A stretch of 64,000 nt of DNA, taken from NCBI RefSeq assembly GCF_030273125.1, contig NC_081526.1, positions 38,659,105-38,723,104 of the forward strand. Reading direction: 5' to 3'. This document shows, piece by piece, positions 23,920-36,123 of this stretch. This DNA is from Centropristis striata (Eukaryota > Chordata > Actinopteri > Perciformes > Serranidae). Made by a program: the position numbers and the translations under genes. The notes beneath the pieces were generated by a model. It did not search any database and was not told the DNA's origin. It was given only the letters and a program-made list of their open reading frames with translations. Position 1 is the first letter of the stretch; every line of letters begins with the position of its first letter.

Positions 23920-24128
23920 CACTGTAAACCCCAATGTTGCTTGTTTGTCATCATAACTCATTTTTCCTTTTCAATACAACAACGATCTGTGCAAAAAGTC
24001 ATTTTAACTTAAAATATTGAGTCAAATAGCAAGATTCATTTGAGTTAACTCCATTGTCTTCGTTGTCTTGACATAAAATTCTTCACACTCAAATATTTTA
24101 GTTGAAACAACAAGTTGGTTTTACAGTG
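23920..24128 (+). mobile_element. CACTGT element (family C), TSD TA
   Basis: 209 bp, starting cactgtaaaccccaatg and ending ggttttacagtg, flanked by TA on both sides. The second copy is at 38318-38536. Confidence 0.8.
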
Positions 24129-25099
24129 TATGCCTGCTTGTATTTTACTTTGAAGATTCGCTAAAACAAAGAGTTCTGGGCATCAAACTACATTATAATT
24201 AGCTACACCTCCCTTTGAATCACTCAACATTTGATATGTGTATGATTGTGTCCAGAGGTATAATTACGTATTTTGAGCATAAAGCATGCTGATAATCTGT
24301 CTGACAGAGTTATGTCATCTTGGAACCCATTGACGATATTTTGATGACCATTTTGGGGGCACAAGGGTCAATACTTTTGGGGTTTTCTGTAAAAGACGGT
24401 CAAAATGTATCCTTTTGGCTATCAGAGGACTATGAAGAGAGAAAAATGATTTATAGTATTAGAAATGTGGCTTATAACAGTTGAAGAGCACCTAGTCAGG
24501 GATCTTCACCATTCTGAGGAGCCTTTAGTTAAATCAACCCACACAGCAGACAACTTGCCCATTGAGATGTGTGAATAGATTCTTCAGTGAAGTTTGCTCA
24601 GCTAAGTAGCCTCTAAGTGTGTTAACCCGCTGATGTATATTAGCATGATTATGTTCATGTGTAAACCAAGCTTTGGACCGATGACCTCCTGGCCATGACT
24701 GGGTTTTCCTGAGTGCTGAGCCACGAGGTTGAAGGCATTCATCATGTCCATAGGGAGCCTTTCATTGGGCTGAGACATCATAGAGGGCCTGTGGTGCAGG
24801 GGACAGACTATGAGTCAGTCCCCACATGGGGCTGCCCAGACCAGGGCTCCCAGCTAATGACCCCAACATGTGGAGCTCTTCAAATCCCACTTGTTCTGTG
24901 GAGCATAGCAGATATATTGTAGAAATAACTTGTTTAAGGGTGAACTTGAGACTTGAAAGCTGGAGGGGGAGATTTATCTGCATGGATGAGAGTGCTGAAA
25001 ATGATATATTGCTCACATGTATGTTTTTTTTTAATTTATTTTTTTACTAATTGGAATCAAAGGCTTAACCCTTTATCAGGCAAAGAACTATATTTGGTA
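24129..25099. other. no gene or named repeat recognised
   Basis: About 1 kb of apparently unique DNA. Short open frames occur near 24713-25050 without recognisable domains. Confidence 0.4.
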
Positions 25100-25495
25100 A
25101 CTTCAGGTAATATTTTGAGAAAAAATGTTGCAAATTTACTAGATTAAAGTGGCAAATCTACAAGAAAATTTTTTGTAGATTTACGAGAAAAAAGTGGGAA
25201 AAAAGCAACTTTTTTCTCCCAGATTCACCACTTTAACCCTTAATAGGACACTCAAATTCCAAATTTCAACCCTAGAGAATATTGGAGGATATTACATACT
25301 GCCAGAATGTGTAAAAAAACCAAAACATACGAAAATAATATTTTGAGAAAAAAGTTTACGAGATTAAAGTGGCAAATCTACGAGAAAAAAATGCGTAGAT
25401 TTATGAGATTAAAGTGGTGAATCTGGGAGAAAAAAGTTGCTTTTTTTCCCACTTTTTTCTTGTAAATCTGCAACTTTTTTCGCAAAGCTTTTTGG
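25100..25495 (-). repeat. dispersed repeat with tttactagattaaagtggc, inverted copy
   Basis: It shares, in opposite orientation, the blocks of 33360-33690: ccttaataggacactcaaat, aaattccaaatttcaacc and attaaagtggcaaatct. It also contains its own inverted halves (gaaaaaagtgggaaaaaagc and its inverse). Confidence 0.7.
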
Positions 25496-25703
25496 TCTAA
25501 CTCCAAAATTCAGACGTATATAGTTTTCAAGTCTTTGTTTTCAACTATTATTTTGTAAATTGTTTAATATATTTTCATACAAATCTCATATTTTACTTCA
25601 CCTGGACTTTAAAGGTACAAGACCTGCATTGTAGCTTTATAAAGCACTCAAACAGAGAGAATTAATCAAATGTAACAGTTTAAGTGTGTTTCTTTATATA
25701 GCA

Positions 25704-26193
25704 AATTTCGCTTAACTCAAAATCCGTGGAATAGCCACGGAATCACTCAAATTTCCGTGAAACTGACACGGATTTCGCTACAATGCAAGTTAATGACAGT
25801 CATATCCCGTGGCTATTCCAACATACAAAGTGATCATGTACATTCACTGAGTGAATATTTAGAAAATAAAACATATATTTCTCGCTAGAAATGTGATCAA
25901 AATCCATTTTTATGCAGAAACTAAGTCAAAATATTAATTTTTTCACTAAAAATGAGAGAACTGTCCGCCATGTTTTTTATTCTGACCGCCGGGACCTTGA
26001 AAGTCACGTGACTTGGAACAAACCAATAGGAACAAATATCCATGGAATAGCCACGGGATATGACTGTCATTAACTTGCATTGTAGTGAAATCCGTGTCAG
26101 TTTCACGGAAATTTGAGTGATTCCGTGGCTGTTCCACGGATTTTGAGTTAAGCGAATCCATGGCTATTTCACGGATTCCTGTGAGACCAGGTT
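25704..26193 (+). mobile_element. hairpin-rich element with ccgtggaatagccacgg motifs (copy 1)
   Basis: Starts inside the repeat (aatttcgcttaactc) and ends cacggattcctgtgagaccaggtt. The outer ~150 bp on each side are inverted copies of each other, and each contains small palindromes around ccgtggctattccacgg. Copy 2 at 44078-44592 is complete and in the opposite orientation. The left TIR is missing here. Confidence 0.75.
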
Positions 26194-26330
26194 CTAAAAA
26201 TGTTAACAAAAAACAATGACAGAGGCAGTAAAACAACATAATGAAGGAGAAGTAGCTGCCCTATCACAGCCAACTGTACAAGAAACACACAGCATAAACA
26301 CTGAGCAGAGTACTGTAATCCAGTTTAGCA

Positions 26331-26354
26331 GTGTGTGTGTGTGTGTGTGTGTGT
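26331..26354. repeat. (GT)n microsatellite
   Basis: About 12 GT dinucleotides. Confidence 0.95.
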
Positions 26355-27061
26355 GAGTGTTAGATGCGGGTGGAGTCTCGGCCACTTCAGCAACACCGAT
26401 TGCAATGAGCCGCATCTCCAAACTCAGCAGGACAAAGCACATTCCTGCATCACATTAGTTCTGAATACAGACGGAGGGAAAGGACGCGGCCTGTGTTATC
26501 CAAACTGTATTCCAAATCAATTCCATGTGCACTTTTGTTGCTGGTATGCTAATAGTTTTAGTGCTGTGGAACAATAACAACGAGATCTGTGAGGAAAAGG
26601 AAGACAGCAGCATTGTTTTAAAGTTTTTATTTGATGCTTTACAAACCCTCTCTTGATATTCACAGCTCAATAGCTTTATTAGAATTTAAACTACCTCCAA
26701 GAAAAATCAGATTTTTAGATATGTCGACACTGTAATGATTCCCATGTGGGACGTGAGTCATCTCGGCAGTAAACGGTACGAGGAAACAGCCAACAAAATA
26801 TTTATATGAACATAAATCTAGACAGATTATGGAGTTTTTTGCATAAGCTGCAGACATCTGAGAGAAAAAAAGAGGAATGCAGAATAGGAGAGACTGTGCA
26901 AGTATGAAATACATAAATGCATTATTAAATATGTATCCACCATATGTGCTGTTTCTGCACTCATGAGTCTCGTTGTTGGTTATACTGCAGCACAGATTGG
27001 ATAATGACTTGCAGACTTCTATGTTTCGGAGAGCACAGGGACTATTAACCTTGAATACAAG

Positions 27062-27092
<31 letters not shown>

Positions 27093-28081
27093 GCCCAACA
27101 TTTTTAAATCCAAACACATATCAAAATAGAAATCCCAGCCTGGCGGAAGGAAATAGCAGATATATAATGGAGCACAGATGAGGGTGATAATGAAATCTGG
27201 CTTTGTTTGCAGTGTAAAGAGATCTAGAGAGGAAGATCACATCCAGCCTGGACATCGGATGTTTTTCTTAAATGATGCTTGATAGGCATCTTTAATAAGC
27301 CTGTTAATGTGTCAGGCCTCTAAGCGTGTTGAGTCTTTGGATAATTACAGGAGGAAATGTCCCGTTTCCTAAATTTGATTTAATAATTCCACATTGTTTG
27401 GATAAATTACTGTGTCAGCTTTTTTTTTAAAGATAAGATATCCTGATATATCTTGTTTCCTCATCTAAACATATTGTTTTTGTCAAGCAAGTAAGCAATT
27501 TGGATTTGCTTAAGTTTTCCAGCATGATAATGTGCTTCCAAAAACATTAAGCCGCCAAATCCTTTAAGTTTCCTAATTTGCAGTAATGTCTCTCGGTGCA
27601 ATATGGTTGTTCTTAATGGGACAACTCTAAATTAATTGGTTTTAAAGAGTTTAAGGCATTATTGTAGTAAAGTCAGGAATCCAAGGAGAACGAGACAAGT
27701 TAAGGCCACAGGAGACAGGATGAGGTGAAAGGTTCTGCAGGTTTTTTCTCTGTTTAAACCTAAACAATCAGTCGGCTATATCAGTAATCAGTAAACATCC
27801 ACATATGCACATTTTATGTTGGTTTGCCACCAATAACGAAGAAAAATATATGTGTTATGCCTGTGTGTTTGTATTTGACTGAGACTTAAATGAGTCTTAG
27901 AAGGAGCAGGGATTTGGTGTTTGGGTGGTTTCTGCTTAAAAGTACCGTATTTGCCCCCATGTTGCCAGATTGGGCGTTTTCCCATCTTCTCTGGCTTTTT
28001 TTTAAAATGTATCTGAGCATGTATAAAGGCAAAAACAACTCTTTTCTATGCGAAATGTAAGAATTGGGCATATTTGGACTA
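26355..28081. other. no gene recognised; one (CA)n tract
   Basis: Apparently unique AT-rich DNA with a (CA)n tract at 27065-27092. The 143-residue minus-strand open frame ending in it has no recognisable domain. Confidence 0.4.
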
Positions 28082-28723
28082 CACTGCAAAAAAACAAAAG
28101 TTGGGTGAACTCAAAATTTCAAGGCAACAAACTTCGATACAATTTTAAGTTGGACAATTAAACTAAATATTTTAAGTTTTGTTTTTGCGTTTGCTTAACT
28201 CGTTTTGCTTAACTAACTTAACTTGCTTAACTTGCTTAACTTAACTGAATTTGTAAGTTGTACTAACTTATAATTTTACATTATAAGTTATATTAACTTT
28301 TAATCCTTACTTCTGCAATGTGCTGAATTGGCACGATTGTAACGCCGCTATGAAATGTCAGCTAATGTTGCGACCACAATTTAGAGTTAGCATTGATACG
28401 CTAATGGCTACTCTTGTAGCTGTAACAAGCAGTGCCGCTAGCGTCAGTTAGCCGCTAGCTTTCGCTAATGACCGAATTTCACCGCTTTCCGCATTTCACA
28501 ACAAAGAAATAAGAGTTATCAGAACTATTGTCCCTTGTTGTGAACCCCAACTTAAAGATATAAGTAACAACAACTCACCAACTTGTTTTTGAGCAGACAA
28601 CTGGCTTCCTTTGTTGTGCTAACTTACATTATTGCCCTAAATGTCAGTAATTTATATTTCCAAGTTTTACCAACTTAAATCACTGTTTTAGGCCAAAAAA
28701 TACAAGTTGGCTTTTTTGCAGTG
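28082..28723 (+). mobile_element. CACTGC element (family B), complete, TSD TA
   Basis: Starts cactgcaaaaaaac and ends ttttttgcagtg, flanked by TA. It carries a local gcttaacttgcttaac reiteration at 28200-28245 not seen in other copies. Confidence 0.82.
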
Positions 28724-29571
28724 TATTTAGCAGATCAATGCGGTAACATTGTTCATGCTTCATGCTACAATAAATATTTGATCTAACACTTGATCACACC
28801 TGTCTCTTTAAACTCATGCAATATCTATTTTATATAAACCTCTGCTTTATACATATCAAGATACACATAACTGTAGCATAAAATACCAGACAAACTATAT
28901 CATATTGCACAGTCTCTGCTGGCCAAAGTGCACTATTTCTGTAAAGCTTCCAAAGAATGGATGATAAATCTCCCAGTCACGGCCTGTGTCTGCTTGTGGG
29001 TTTGATAACAGCAAAACCATGAATGCCTCTGTTTGAGGAAGGGTTTTTTTTGTTTTTAAAAAAATTCTGAGTGGGAGAGCAAGGTAGAAAAACTGCAGCA
29101 CAGGTCACGGCCAAGCAAGTGGAGAGAAAAGCTCCCAGAGCTGAGAGGGCTGAGGGTCAGTGGACAAGGAAAACTAAAGTAAGTGTGAGAGAAATACCAA
29201 GCACAGTTAAAGCAGGATGTCAAACACACTGCTGCTTTACTGGGGAAATGCAGAAAAAACCCTCAGACTGGAGGAGAAAGCGATTCGTTGGAAGCAGCGT
29301 CTGGCTTTTTCCACAGAATTTTTGGGAGATTTATAAGTTGTGACTGTAAAAAAGATAAGAAACCTGCATGTTGCAAAAGTTGGACATTCAGGAGAGTAAA
29401 ACCACGATTAGCCAACATACTGAAGTGCTTACTGACTCCCACACACACATGCAAACTCAATGTTTGGCCTGAAGCTGCAGGCGAACGGTTGAGAATATAG
29501 ATTTCTGACCTTAAAGAGAGTTCAAGTTGTGACGATGAAAAGTTATTGACCTGTCAATCAATCCAGCCACC
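28724..29571. other. no gene or named repeat recognised
   Basis: About 850 bp without recognised repeats. The 90-residue + strand open frame at 29071 is basic and has no recognisable family. Confidence 0.4.
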
Positions 29572-30300
29572 AGGCAAGGCAAGTTTATTTGTATAGCACA
29601 ATTCAACACAAGGTACACTGTAAAAAATGTTTGTAGATTTTACAGTGAAAAACTGCTAAACCATGACAGTAAAAGACCGTAAAATGATAAATGAGTTAAT
29701 TCAGTTTCAGTGACAATGAAACACTGTAAATGTATATATCAGCCAAAACAGTAATTTAATTTTTTTTTTTTTTAAACATTACTGCTCCACAAAAATATAC
29801 AAGCCATCATTTTTGCATTTATTTTTTGTAAAAATACTTTTTCTCACTGTTAAATGTACTAACACCATATCTCTAACAGAAATATACTGTAATATTTAAT
29901 GTTAAAATCTTTAATCCATGCGTCATTTATAAAGTATTTTCTTGTCAATTATATGGCAGAACAGCGTTGCGTTTGATGGAAAAACTTTTTATTTTTTTAA
30001 AGTAAAATATGGGATAAAATGGCAATCTTAAACATGAAATCAACAGTGCTAATATAATTTTACCGTAATATTACAAAAGGCTGCACCGTTTTTATTACGG
30101 TAAAGTTCTGGCAACCACAGCTGCTGGTTTTTTACCGTAAAAACAACAGGGGTTTTTTACAGTGTAATTCAAAGTGCTTTACATACACATTAAAAACAGC
30201 AAGACACAATTGAAAACAGTAAAAACAGTCAATTAAAACAGGGAAATAGAAATAAAAATATAAATAGGATAAAATAAGATACAGCAGGATAAAAAAGAGA
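29572..30300 (+). repeat. common fish repeat (tttatttgtatagcacaatt) split by an insertion
   Basis: The halves are ggcaaggcaagtttatttg...caacacaaggta (to 29615) and aattcaaagtgctttacat...(from 30167). They form one copy of a very common fish repeat, interrupted by the CACTGT element at 29616-30164. Confidence 0.7.
29616..30164 (+). mobile_element. CACTGT element (family D), TSD TA
   Basis: Starts cactgtaaaaaatgtttg and ends ggttttttacagtg, with TA on both sides. It includes accgtaa/ttacggt words. The first ~200 bp appear inverted at the right end of 40115-40729. Confidence 0.82.
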
Positions 30301-31278
30301 TAAAATAACATTGTGTAGTTAAAAAGTAAGGGCAGTAGAGTAGAGCAGATAAGTGTTAAAGTTAAGATACGCTGCAGTAAACTAGAGTGTTTTTAATGAG
30401 AAGACCAGAGACCTAATGCATTTTAAAATAAATTAATTCAAATAAAATACTCCTAAACTTACAATCAAATACATCATAACATTTTATATTCTGCAAAAAT
30501 CTGTAGTTTTTAGTCATTGAAGGAGATTCCTTTTTAAATAATTTATATTATTTAAGATAATAACTAAATTTGCCAAAATCACTAAACTAGAGTTCATTAA
30601 GAAAAATGATAGCCACAAATTTTTATGGTAAAACCTCTCACAGATGCACCAAAAGGCCTTTTTAAGTCTCTCCTGCCTTGACAAACTGCAGCAGGTCAAC
30701 AGCAGGAAGTTCTGTAACTTTGCTAAATCTAATAAGAGTTAAGTAATTACTTTATTATCTTACCGTTTCCCTTCCAATATAGTGGTTGAGATGATGTTAT
30801 TAGATAAGTCAACAGCTTGTGTAGCTTTCCCTACTGGAGTCCTTCAGTGATGGAACCAACATGTTTATACATAACGGACAGAATAGGTGATTGCAGGTTA
30901 ATGCATGTTAAAGTTGTAAAGTGGAACTACATGGTTATGGTTAGAAAAAGATAAGTTAAGATATTTCTTTATATAATAAATAATTTATGCTAATTTGTTT
31001 TTGCCTAAACCAAACATGACCTCAACCAGAGCAGTATCGCATCAGAAAACCACTACCATCTTAGGGGTTCAGAGAGAACTGTCTCTTAACTTTATTATTT
31101 TAATGTATTTTATGTTCTTTTTTAGGTTAATCTGTCTTGTCCTCCTCATGTTATAAGGACTTCTAGCTTTACCAAACTGAATCACAGCCTCTCTGTAATC
31201 TGACTGTATCTCCTCACACCACACCTGTTTCTGACTCCTGGCTCATCCAGCCTTTAGTGTGAGCTGACCAGCACTGGC
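30301..31278. other. no gene or named repeat recognised
   Basis: AT-rich, no recognisable coding or repeat structure. Confidence 0.4.
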
Positions 31279-31286
31279 CTCTATGG

Positions 31287-31740
31287 CAGCTGTTCTCAAC
31301 CTTGGGGTCGGGACCCCAATTGGGGTCGCGAAATGATTTCTTGGGGTCGCCAAGTCAGCTCTGTCTCCACTGTGTTAAAGTGTTCATGTGTGAATGTGTT
31401 TTTAGTCACTTATTGTCTTTTTTTGGTCATTTTGTGGGGTTTTTTTGTTTGTCATTTTGTGTATTTTTTTGGTCATTGTGTGTCTTTATGGCAATTTTCT
31501 GTCTTTTTTTGATCATTTTCTGTCTTTTTTTGATCATTTTCTGTCTTTTTTTGATCATTTTGTGGTCAATTTGTGTCTTTTTTGGTCATTTTGTTTCCAT
31601 TTTTGGTCATTTTCTGTCTTTTCTGGTCATTTTCTGTCTTTTTTGGTCATTTTGTTTCCTTTTTTTGGGTGATCTGAACTGTGAGTGTGAGATTCTGTTC
31701 ATTTTGGGGGTTGCGACTCAAAAAAGGTTGAGAACTACTG
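31287..31740 (+). mobile_element. hAT (Charlie-like) element with tttttggtcattttgtgtc array, 8-bp TSD
   Basis: Ends are cagctgttctcaaccttgg and ggttgagaactactg, flanked by perfect CTCTATGG copies at 31279-31286 and 31741-31748. Subterminal ggggtcgggaccccaat is a palindrome. The centre (about 31400-31665) is an array of ~20-bp tttttggtcattttctgtc units, which makes a spurious 158-residue Phe/Leu-rich frame. Confidence 0.9.
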
Positions 31741-31748
31741 CTCTATGG

Positions 31749-32232
31749 AGTAGAAACGGATATGTTTTCAGTAATTAAAAGAATTTAAAAACTCTGTGTG
31801 TGCAGTAGCTGCAGCAGCCTGAGCAGAGCTGTCTGTAAACCTCTTGTGTTCTGCTGCATGAATATGTATGCACATGCATGCTTTCTGACTCACCGGTAGA
31901 TAAACGCTGCCAGCCATGTGTGATATTTTCATATACTGTATAAACCAGTGCAGAGTCACACATTTGAGCAAACATGATTTTATACTGCTGAGGTGCCACT
32001 GTGATGTTTTAATTCAGCATGTGAAGGGAACATAGTACAGTGTGTGGGTCGGCTATAGTGTTTGAACAGTACATTCCACAGTCGGGCTTTAGAATAACAT
32101 TCCCTTCATGCACAGCTTCTGCTGCAAATAACTCCAAGTGCCTCATCAGCTAATGATGCAGGCCTATAGACTCTGGTACATATCCTGTTCAAAGCTCAGT
32201 ATACCACTGAGACATCATGTGTTCATTCTGTG
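31749..32232. other. no gene or named repeat recognised
   Basis: About 480 bp of apparently unique DNA. Confidence 0.4.
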
Positions 32233-32234
32233 TA

Positions 32235-32748
32235 CACTACTGGTCAAAAGTTTTAGAACACACCAACTTTTCTAGAATTTAATTGAAAATGATGCAGTTT
32301 AATGTCTCAGTGTACTCTGAAATTAATGCACATTTGCAACATTTAAAATTCTTTATTGAGCATGATAGTGTTTTGAAAGTAAAAAAAAAGATTCAAAATC
32401 ACATTTTATGTTGAACTAAAGGACTAAAAAAAAGACACAAAATGACCAAAAAAAGACACAAAATGACTTACAAAGACATGAAAAGAATCAAAAAATGGAC
32501 AAAATAGCCCAAGACTCCATAGAGTTAAGTTGTTAACCCACTTCTTGTTCCATGAAAAAGGCCTACTTGTATAATTCTGAAATGTACATTATTTTTCAGT
32601 TTTGGTTAAGCTTACCTTTTTTTATTTACCTCTGGCAGTTCACCACTTACCGTTGGACCCTTTCAAGCTGTTCATTTGACTTGAACTGCTTGATGTTCAA
32701 TAAAAAACTGGAAAAATTGGGGTGTTCTAAAACTTTTGACCGGTAGTG
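32235..32748 (+). mobile_element. Tc1/mariner-like nonautonomous element (copy 1), TSD TA
   Basis: Ends are cactactggtcaaaagtttt and its inverse aaaacttttgaccggtagtg, with TA on both sides. The interior has gacacaaaatgaccaaaaa units near 32425-32475. The second copy is at 41347-41826. Confidence 0.88.
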
Positions 32749-32750
32749 TA

Positions 32751-33332
32751 TGTGTGGCGACGGGGTCAGTTTTTAGTGTGTTTTTTTGTGTTGCTTTGTT
32801 GTTGTTTTTTCCTCTGTATGTCTCTCTGGACCCTCCCATGAAACAGACCCACTCTGAACCCAGAGGTGGGAGGGACTGGACAGAAGCAGAGCTCACCAAG
32901 CAAAGGAGAGACACCTGGGGTGGATTGGCATGGAGGGACACCTGGGGAGGGATAAAGGAGTGTTGGGAGACTGTTCACCAGGAGCAGGCAGCCGTGGAGG
33001 GCTGGTGAGCAGACTGCAGGTGAATCTGATTCAAATCAGATTCCTACTCAAATCTGATTTTTAGGGCTGACTGTCCACACTGTTTTTAGCAAGTGTCCAA
33101 ATCAGATATGGCTCTGTTCAGACTGGGCCACATTATTGACTGATCTGATCTGACAGTCGAGAAACATTACATTTCCTTGAAAGAATTGTTTTATAATGAT
33201 GGACACATTGTTCTCTGTCTTGTCACATTTTCTATAAATATTTTTGGATTAATTGAGATTGTGGTTGTATGAGGCATTAATCCACAGTCGGTGTATTACC
33301 TACAATAGAAGGCTGTCAGCAGGAGTAGTGAG
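32751..33332. other. unassigned, with ATCAGAT/ATCTGAT cluster
   Basis: It holds a near-perfect 22-bp inverted repeat at 33022-33043 (gaatctgatt / aatcagattc) and further aaatctgattt, aaatcagata and ctgatctgatc words. It looks like the remains of a repeat. No gene. Confidence 0.4.
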
Positions 33333-33810
33333 CAGCTAATCAGCTAATATTTCAAGGAAAAAAAGTTGCAAATTTACTAGATTAAAGTGGCAAATCTACG
33401 AGAAAAAAGTTGCAGATTAAAGAGATTTAAAGTGGAAATCTGCACGAAAAAAATGTCACAGATTTACGAGAAAAAAGTGAAAAAAGCAACCTTTTTCTCG
33501 CAGATTCACCACTTTAAATCTCATAAATCTGCGCATTCTTGTAAACTTTTATCTCAAAATATTACCCCCCAGGTCCGTATGTTGTTTTTTTTTACACATT
33601 CTGGCTGTATGTAATATATCAATATTCTCTAGGGTTGAAATTTGGAATTTGCAAGTATTTCAATGAGTGTCCTATTAAGGGTTAAATCCAAACTATCCCT
33701 TTAAAGATACAGTATATCGGCACTATATTTCAGTTAGGACATGCAAATACACCACAGGGTCAATTCTTCCACAGCAGGTCCATTATTCACTCAGTTTGAT
33801 CACAAGTATT
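33333..33810 (+). repeat. 450-bp duplicated segment, copy A
   Basis: From cagctaatcagctaatattt to gatcacaagta it matches 36124-37310 in the same orientation. The only large difference is the hAT insertion in the second copy. Confidence 0.88.
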
Positions 33811-34878
33811 ATCAGGAGTGTTCATAGTCAGCTCTTTATCAAGTGTGGTACAATACAGTATAAAAAGGAGGATTTGTGAGATTTTCCAATGCAGATATCC
33901 TTCTAGAAAAAAAAAACAAGTATGAAATATAAAAGCATGCACAAGAAGTCTTTTTTTAATAAGAAAAGCAAACATCAGTTGGACCAACATTCTCCAAACA
34001 ACCTGCTGGAGACTGGTTTTATATTCACAGCCTGTAAAGAAGAAGAATGTGTGTTACAACCCGGCTCGATTTTGAGAGCAGTAACATGTGAAAAGGTATA
34101 GAAATGAAGGTGGAACATAACACTGGGAGGTTCTGGTTAAATCAGGTTTTTATTAACCAGTAAGAGAAAGCTTTTACCACAAAATCTAACAAAAAGAGGC
34201 TGTATGGGGCTGACAATAGTCAATACAATATACAAATAAAATAAATTACCAAACTCTTGGCTTAAACAAAACTCTAAGGAACAAAAGGAGATCAGCACCC
34301 ATAAGCTTTCACAATACAACAAAACAAACTAAGATTTAAACAAAGGGTGTCCAAAGTCTTGGTGTTCCTTTAACTAACAAAGTTCTAAACTACAAAATTA
34401 ACAAAGTGTCCAAGATAACACAATGTAAACACTGAAACCCCTCAGACAGTCAAACAATACTGCAGCACACACACTAATACAATACTCTTAATTTACACAA
34501 ATTGACCCAACTTTTCTCTGTTAACACTTTCATGCAGCAGTTCATATTGTTAGTTAATGCAATTCAATTGTGAGTATATGATGCCTGCAAACCATAATCA
34601 GGATATTTCAACTTATCAACTAAAGTTCAAAGTATTCACAGCATTTTCACAACTGTATATGCCTTCCTTGTGTTTTTATATAATTACATATTGTGATTGT
34701 CTTATTCCACAGTGTCAGACTGATGCTGCTGCAGCTCTCCTCCATGTGCCTCCTTGTTGTCTGACTCTCTCCACCCACAGCTGCTCCAACCAGGTCAGTG
34801 GTCTCTCTTTGAAAACTGGAATATGAGGTGAAACAACATATAGCTGTGGCTCTCTGAGGTGTGTCCGTTTCCCTCCTG

Positions 34879-34914
<36 letters not shown>

Positions 34915-34937
34915 ACACACTGTAAAAATATACACAC
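33811..34937. other. no gene recognised; (CA)n at the right end
   Basis: Apparently unique AT-rich DNA. A (CA)n tract lies at 34882-34912 and forms small artefactual Cys/Val open frames on the minus strand. Confidence 0.4.
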
Positions 34938-34945
34938 AGTGTACT

Positions 34946-35589
34946 CAGTGGCGGTTCTAGACCAGTTTTACTGTGGGGGCCAAGGAGGGGCCAGTGTTTA
35001 ATCAGAGGGGCACATTAGCACATTAAAAATTGGCAAAGATGATATTTAAGCATTCAAAACCTTTGACTGTCTTGAAAAAGACACAAAATGACCAAAAAAG
35101 ACACAAAATCAGAAGACAGAATAACAAAAAAAAACCCCACAGAAGACATAAAAATGACCAAAAAAAGACACAAAATGACCAAAAAAAGACACAAAATGAC
35201 CAAAAAAAAGACACAAAATAACTAAAACAGACACATAAATGACACCAATGACAAAAAAGACACAAAATGACAAAAAAAGACCCAAAATGACCCAAAAAAA
35301 GACACAAAAAGACACAAATGACACGTAAAGACATTAAAAGGACTCAAAAATGGACAAAATAGCCCAATAAGACTCCAGAGAGTTAAACTATTATACAATG
35401 TAACATTCTGGGTTTCTTTTGTGTACAATAAGATATTGTTTGAACAAAAAAAAAGTTAGACTTGTTCCATTGTTCATTGTTATAAATGCATCATTTTATT
35501 ATTAATTTGACACAGGGGCCACAGCAGGGGCCAAAGGCTTCTTCACAGGGGCAGTGGCCCCTGGAGGCCCCTGTGGAGAACCACCACTG
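34946..35589 (+). mobile_element. hAT-type element, CAGTGGCGGTTCT ends, with gacacaaaatgacc array
   Basis: Ends are cagtggcggttctagacc and gagaaccaccactg, flanked by perfect AGTGTACT copies at 34938-34945 and 35590-35597. The centre (35075-35340) is an array of about a dozen gacacaaaatgaccaaaaa units. Near the right end is a G/C-rich ggcccctggaggcccctg segment. No transposase. Confidence 0.9.
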
Positions 35590-35597
35590 AGTGTACT

Positions 35598-36123
35598 GTA
35601 TGAAGTCAGAATCTTGTACTCTCTATACCTCCTTTGCAACTTCTACACAAGGAGGAACACATCATGGACAATCTAAAGAGTTTATATCTCCTGTGTGTCT
35701 GTTTTGAGTTGGAAAAACACCTCCAGTTAGACATTAAAGCACATGAACTTATCTAAGGAAGTAGGAGGAGGTACTAACATCCTGCCTGGTGCTCCGTGTC
35801 CTGAGGCCTGGGCAAATCTGGTGGTCAAGTTTACTTTGTGGAGGATTAAGGATGAGAATGTTTGCTCTCTCACTAAGCATAGCTGGAGTCCTTCAGCGTC
35901 TCCACTCGGCCCGGCCGGCGTCTCACGCTGCCAATTCCCCCCGCGGCTGACAGCTCCGACCAACACGGGACACCAAAACATGTCTGATGTCTGCAGCAGG
36001 CTGAATAGAGCCCTAATACCAGCTCCAAGATCTTATAAAAGATCAGACTCGCACGCAGACTCCAACTGGCTCTATCGACACCTCACCATATCTGTGAGCT
36101 CGTAGAACCACATGGATTTCTTC
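35598..36123. other. unassigned stretch with a GC-rich patch
   Basis: A CpG-rich patch at about 35890-35970 (tcggcccggccggcgtctc, ccccccgcggctgac) stands out from the AT-rich surroundings. It lies in a 120-residue + strand open frame (35743-36105) that resembles no family I know. Confidence 0.3.

Noticed and set aside
29071..29343. 90-residue basic + strand open frame
   Set aside because: Low complexity with no recognisable homology. Expected by chance in a window of this size.
31302..31778. 158-residue Phe/Leu-rich + strand open frame resembling membrane segments
   Set aside because: It is the tttttggtcattttgtgtc array inside a hAT element bounded by 8-bp target duplications.
35023..35334. 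103-residue Phe-rich minus-strand frame
   Set aside because: Antisense of the gacacaaaatgacc array inside another hAT element.
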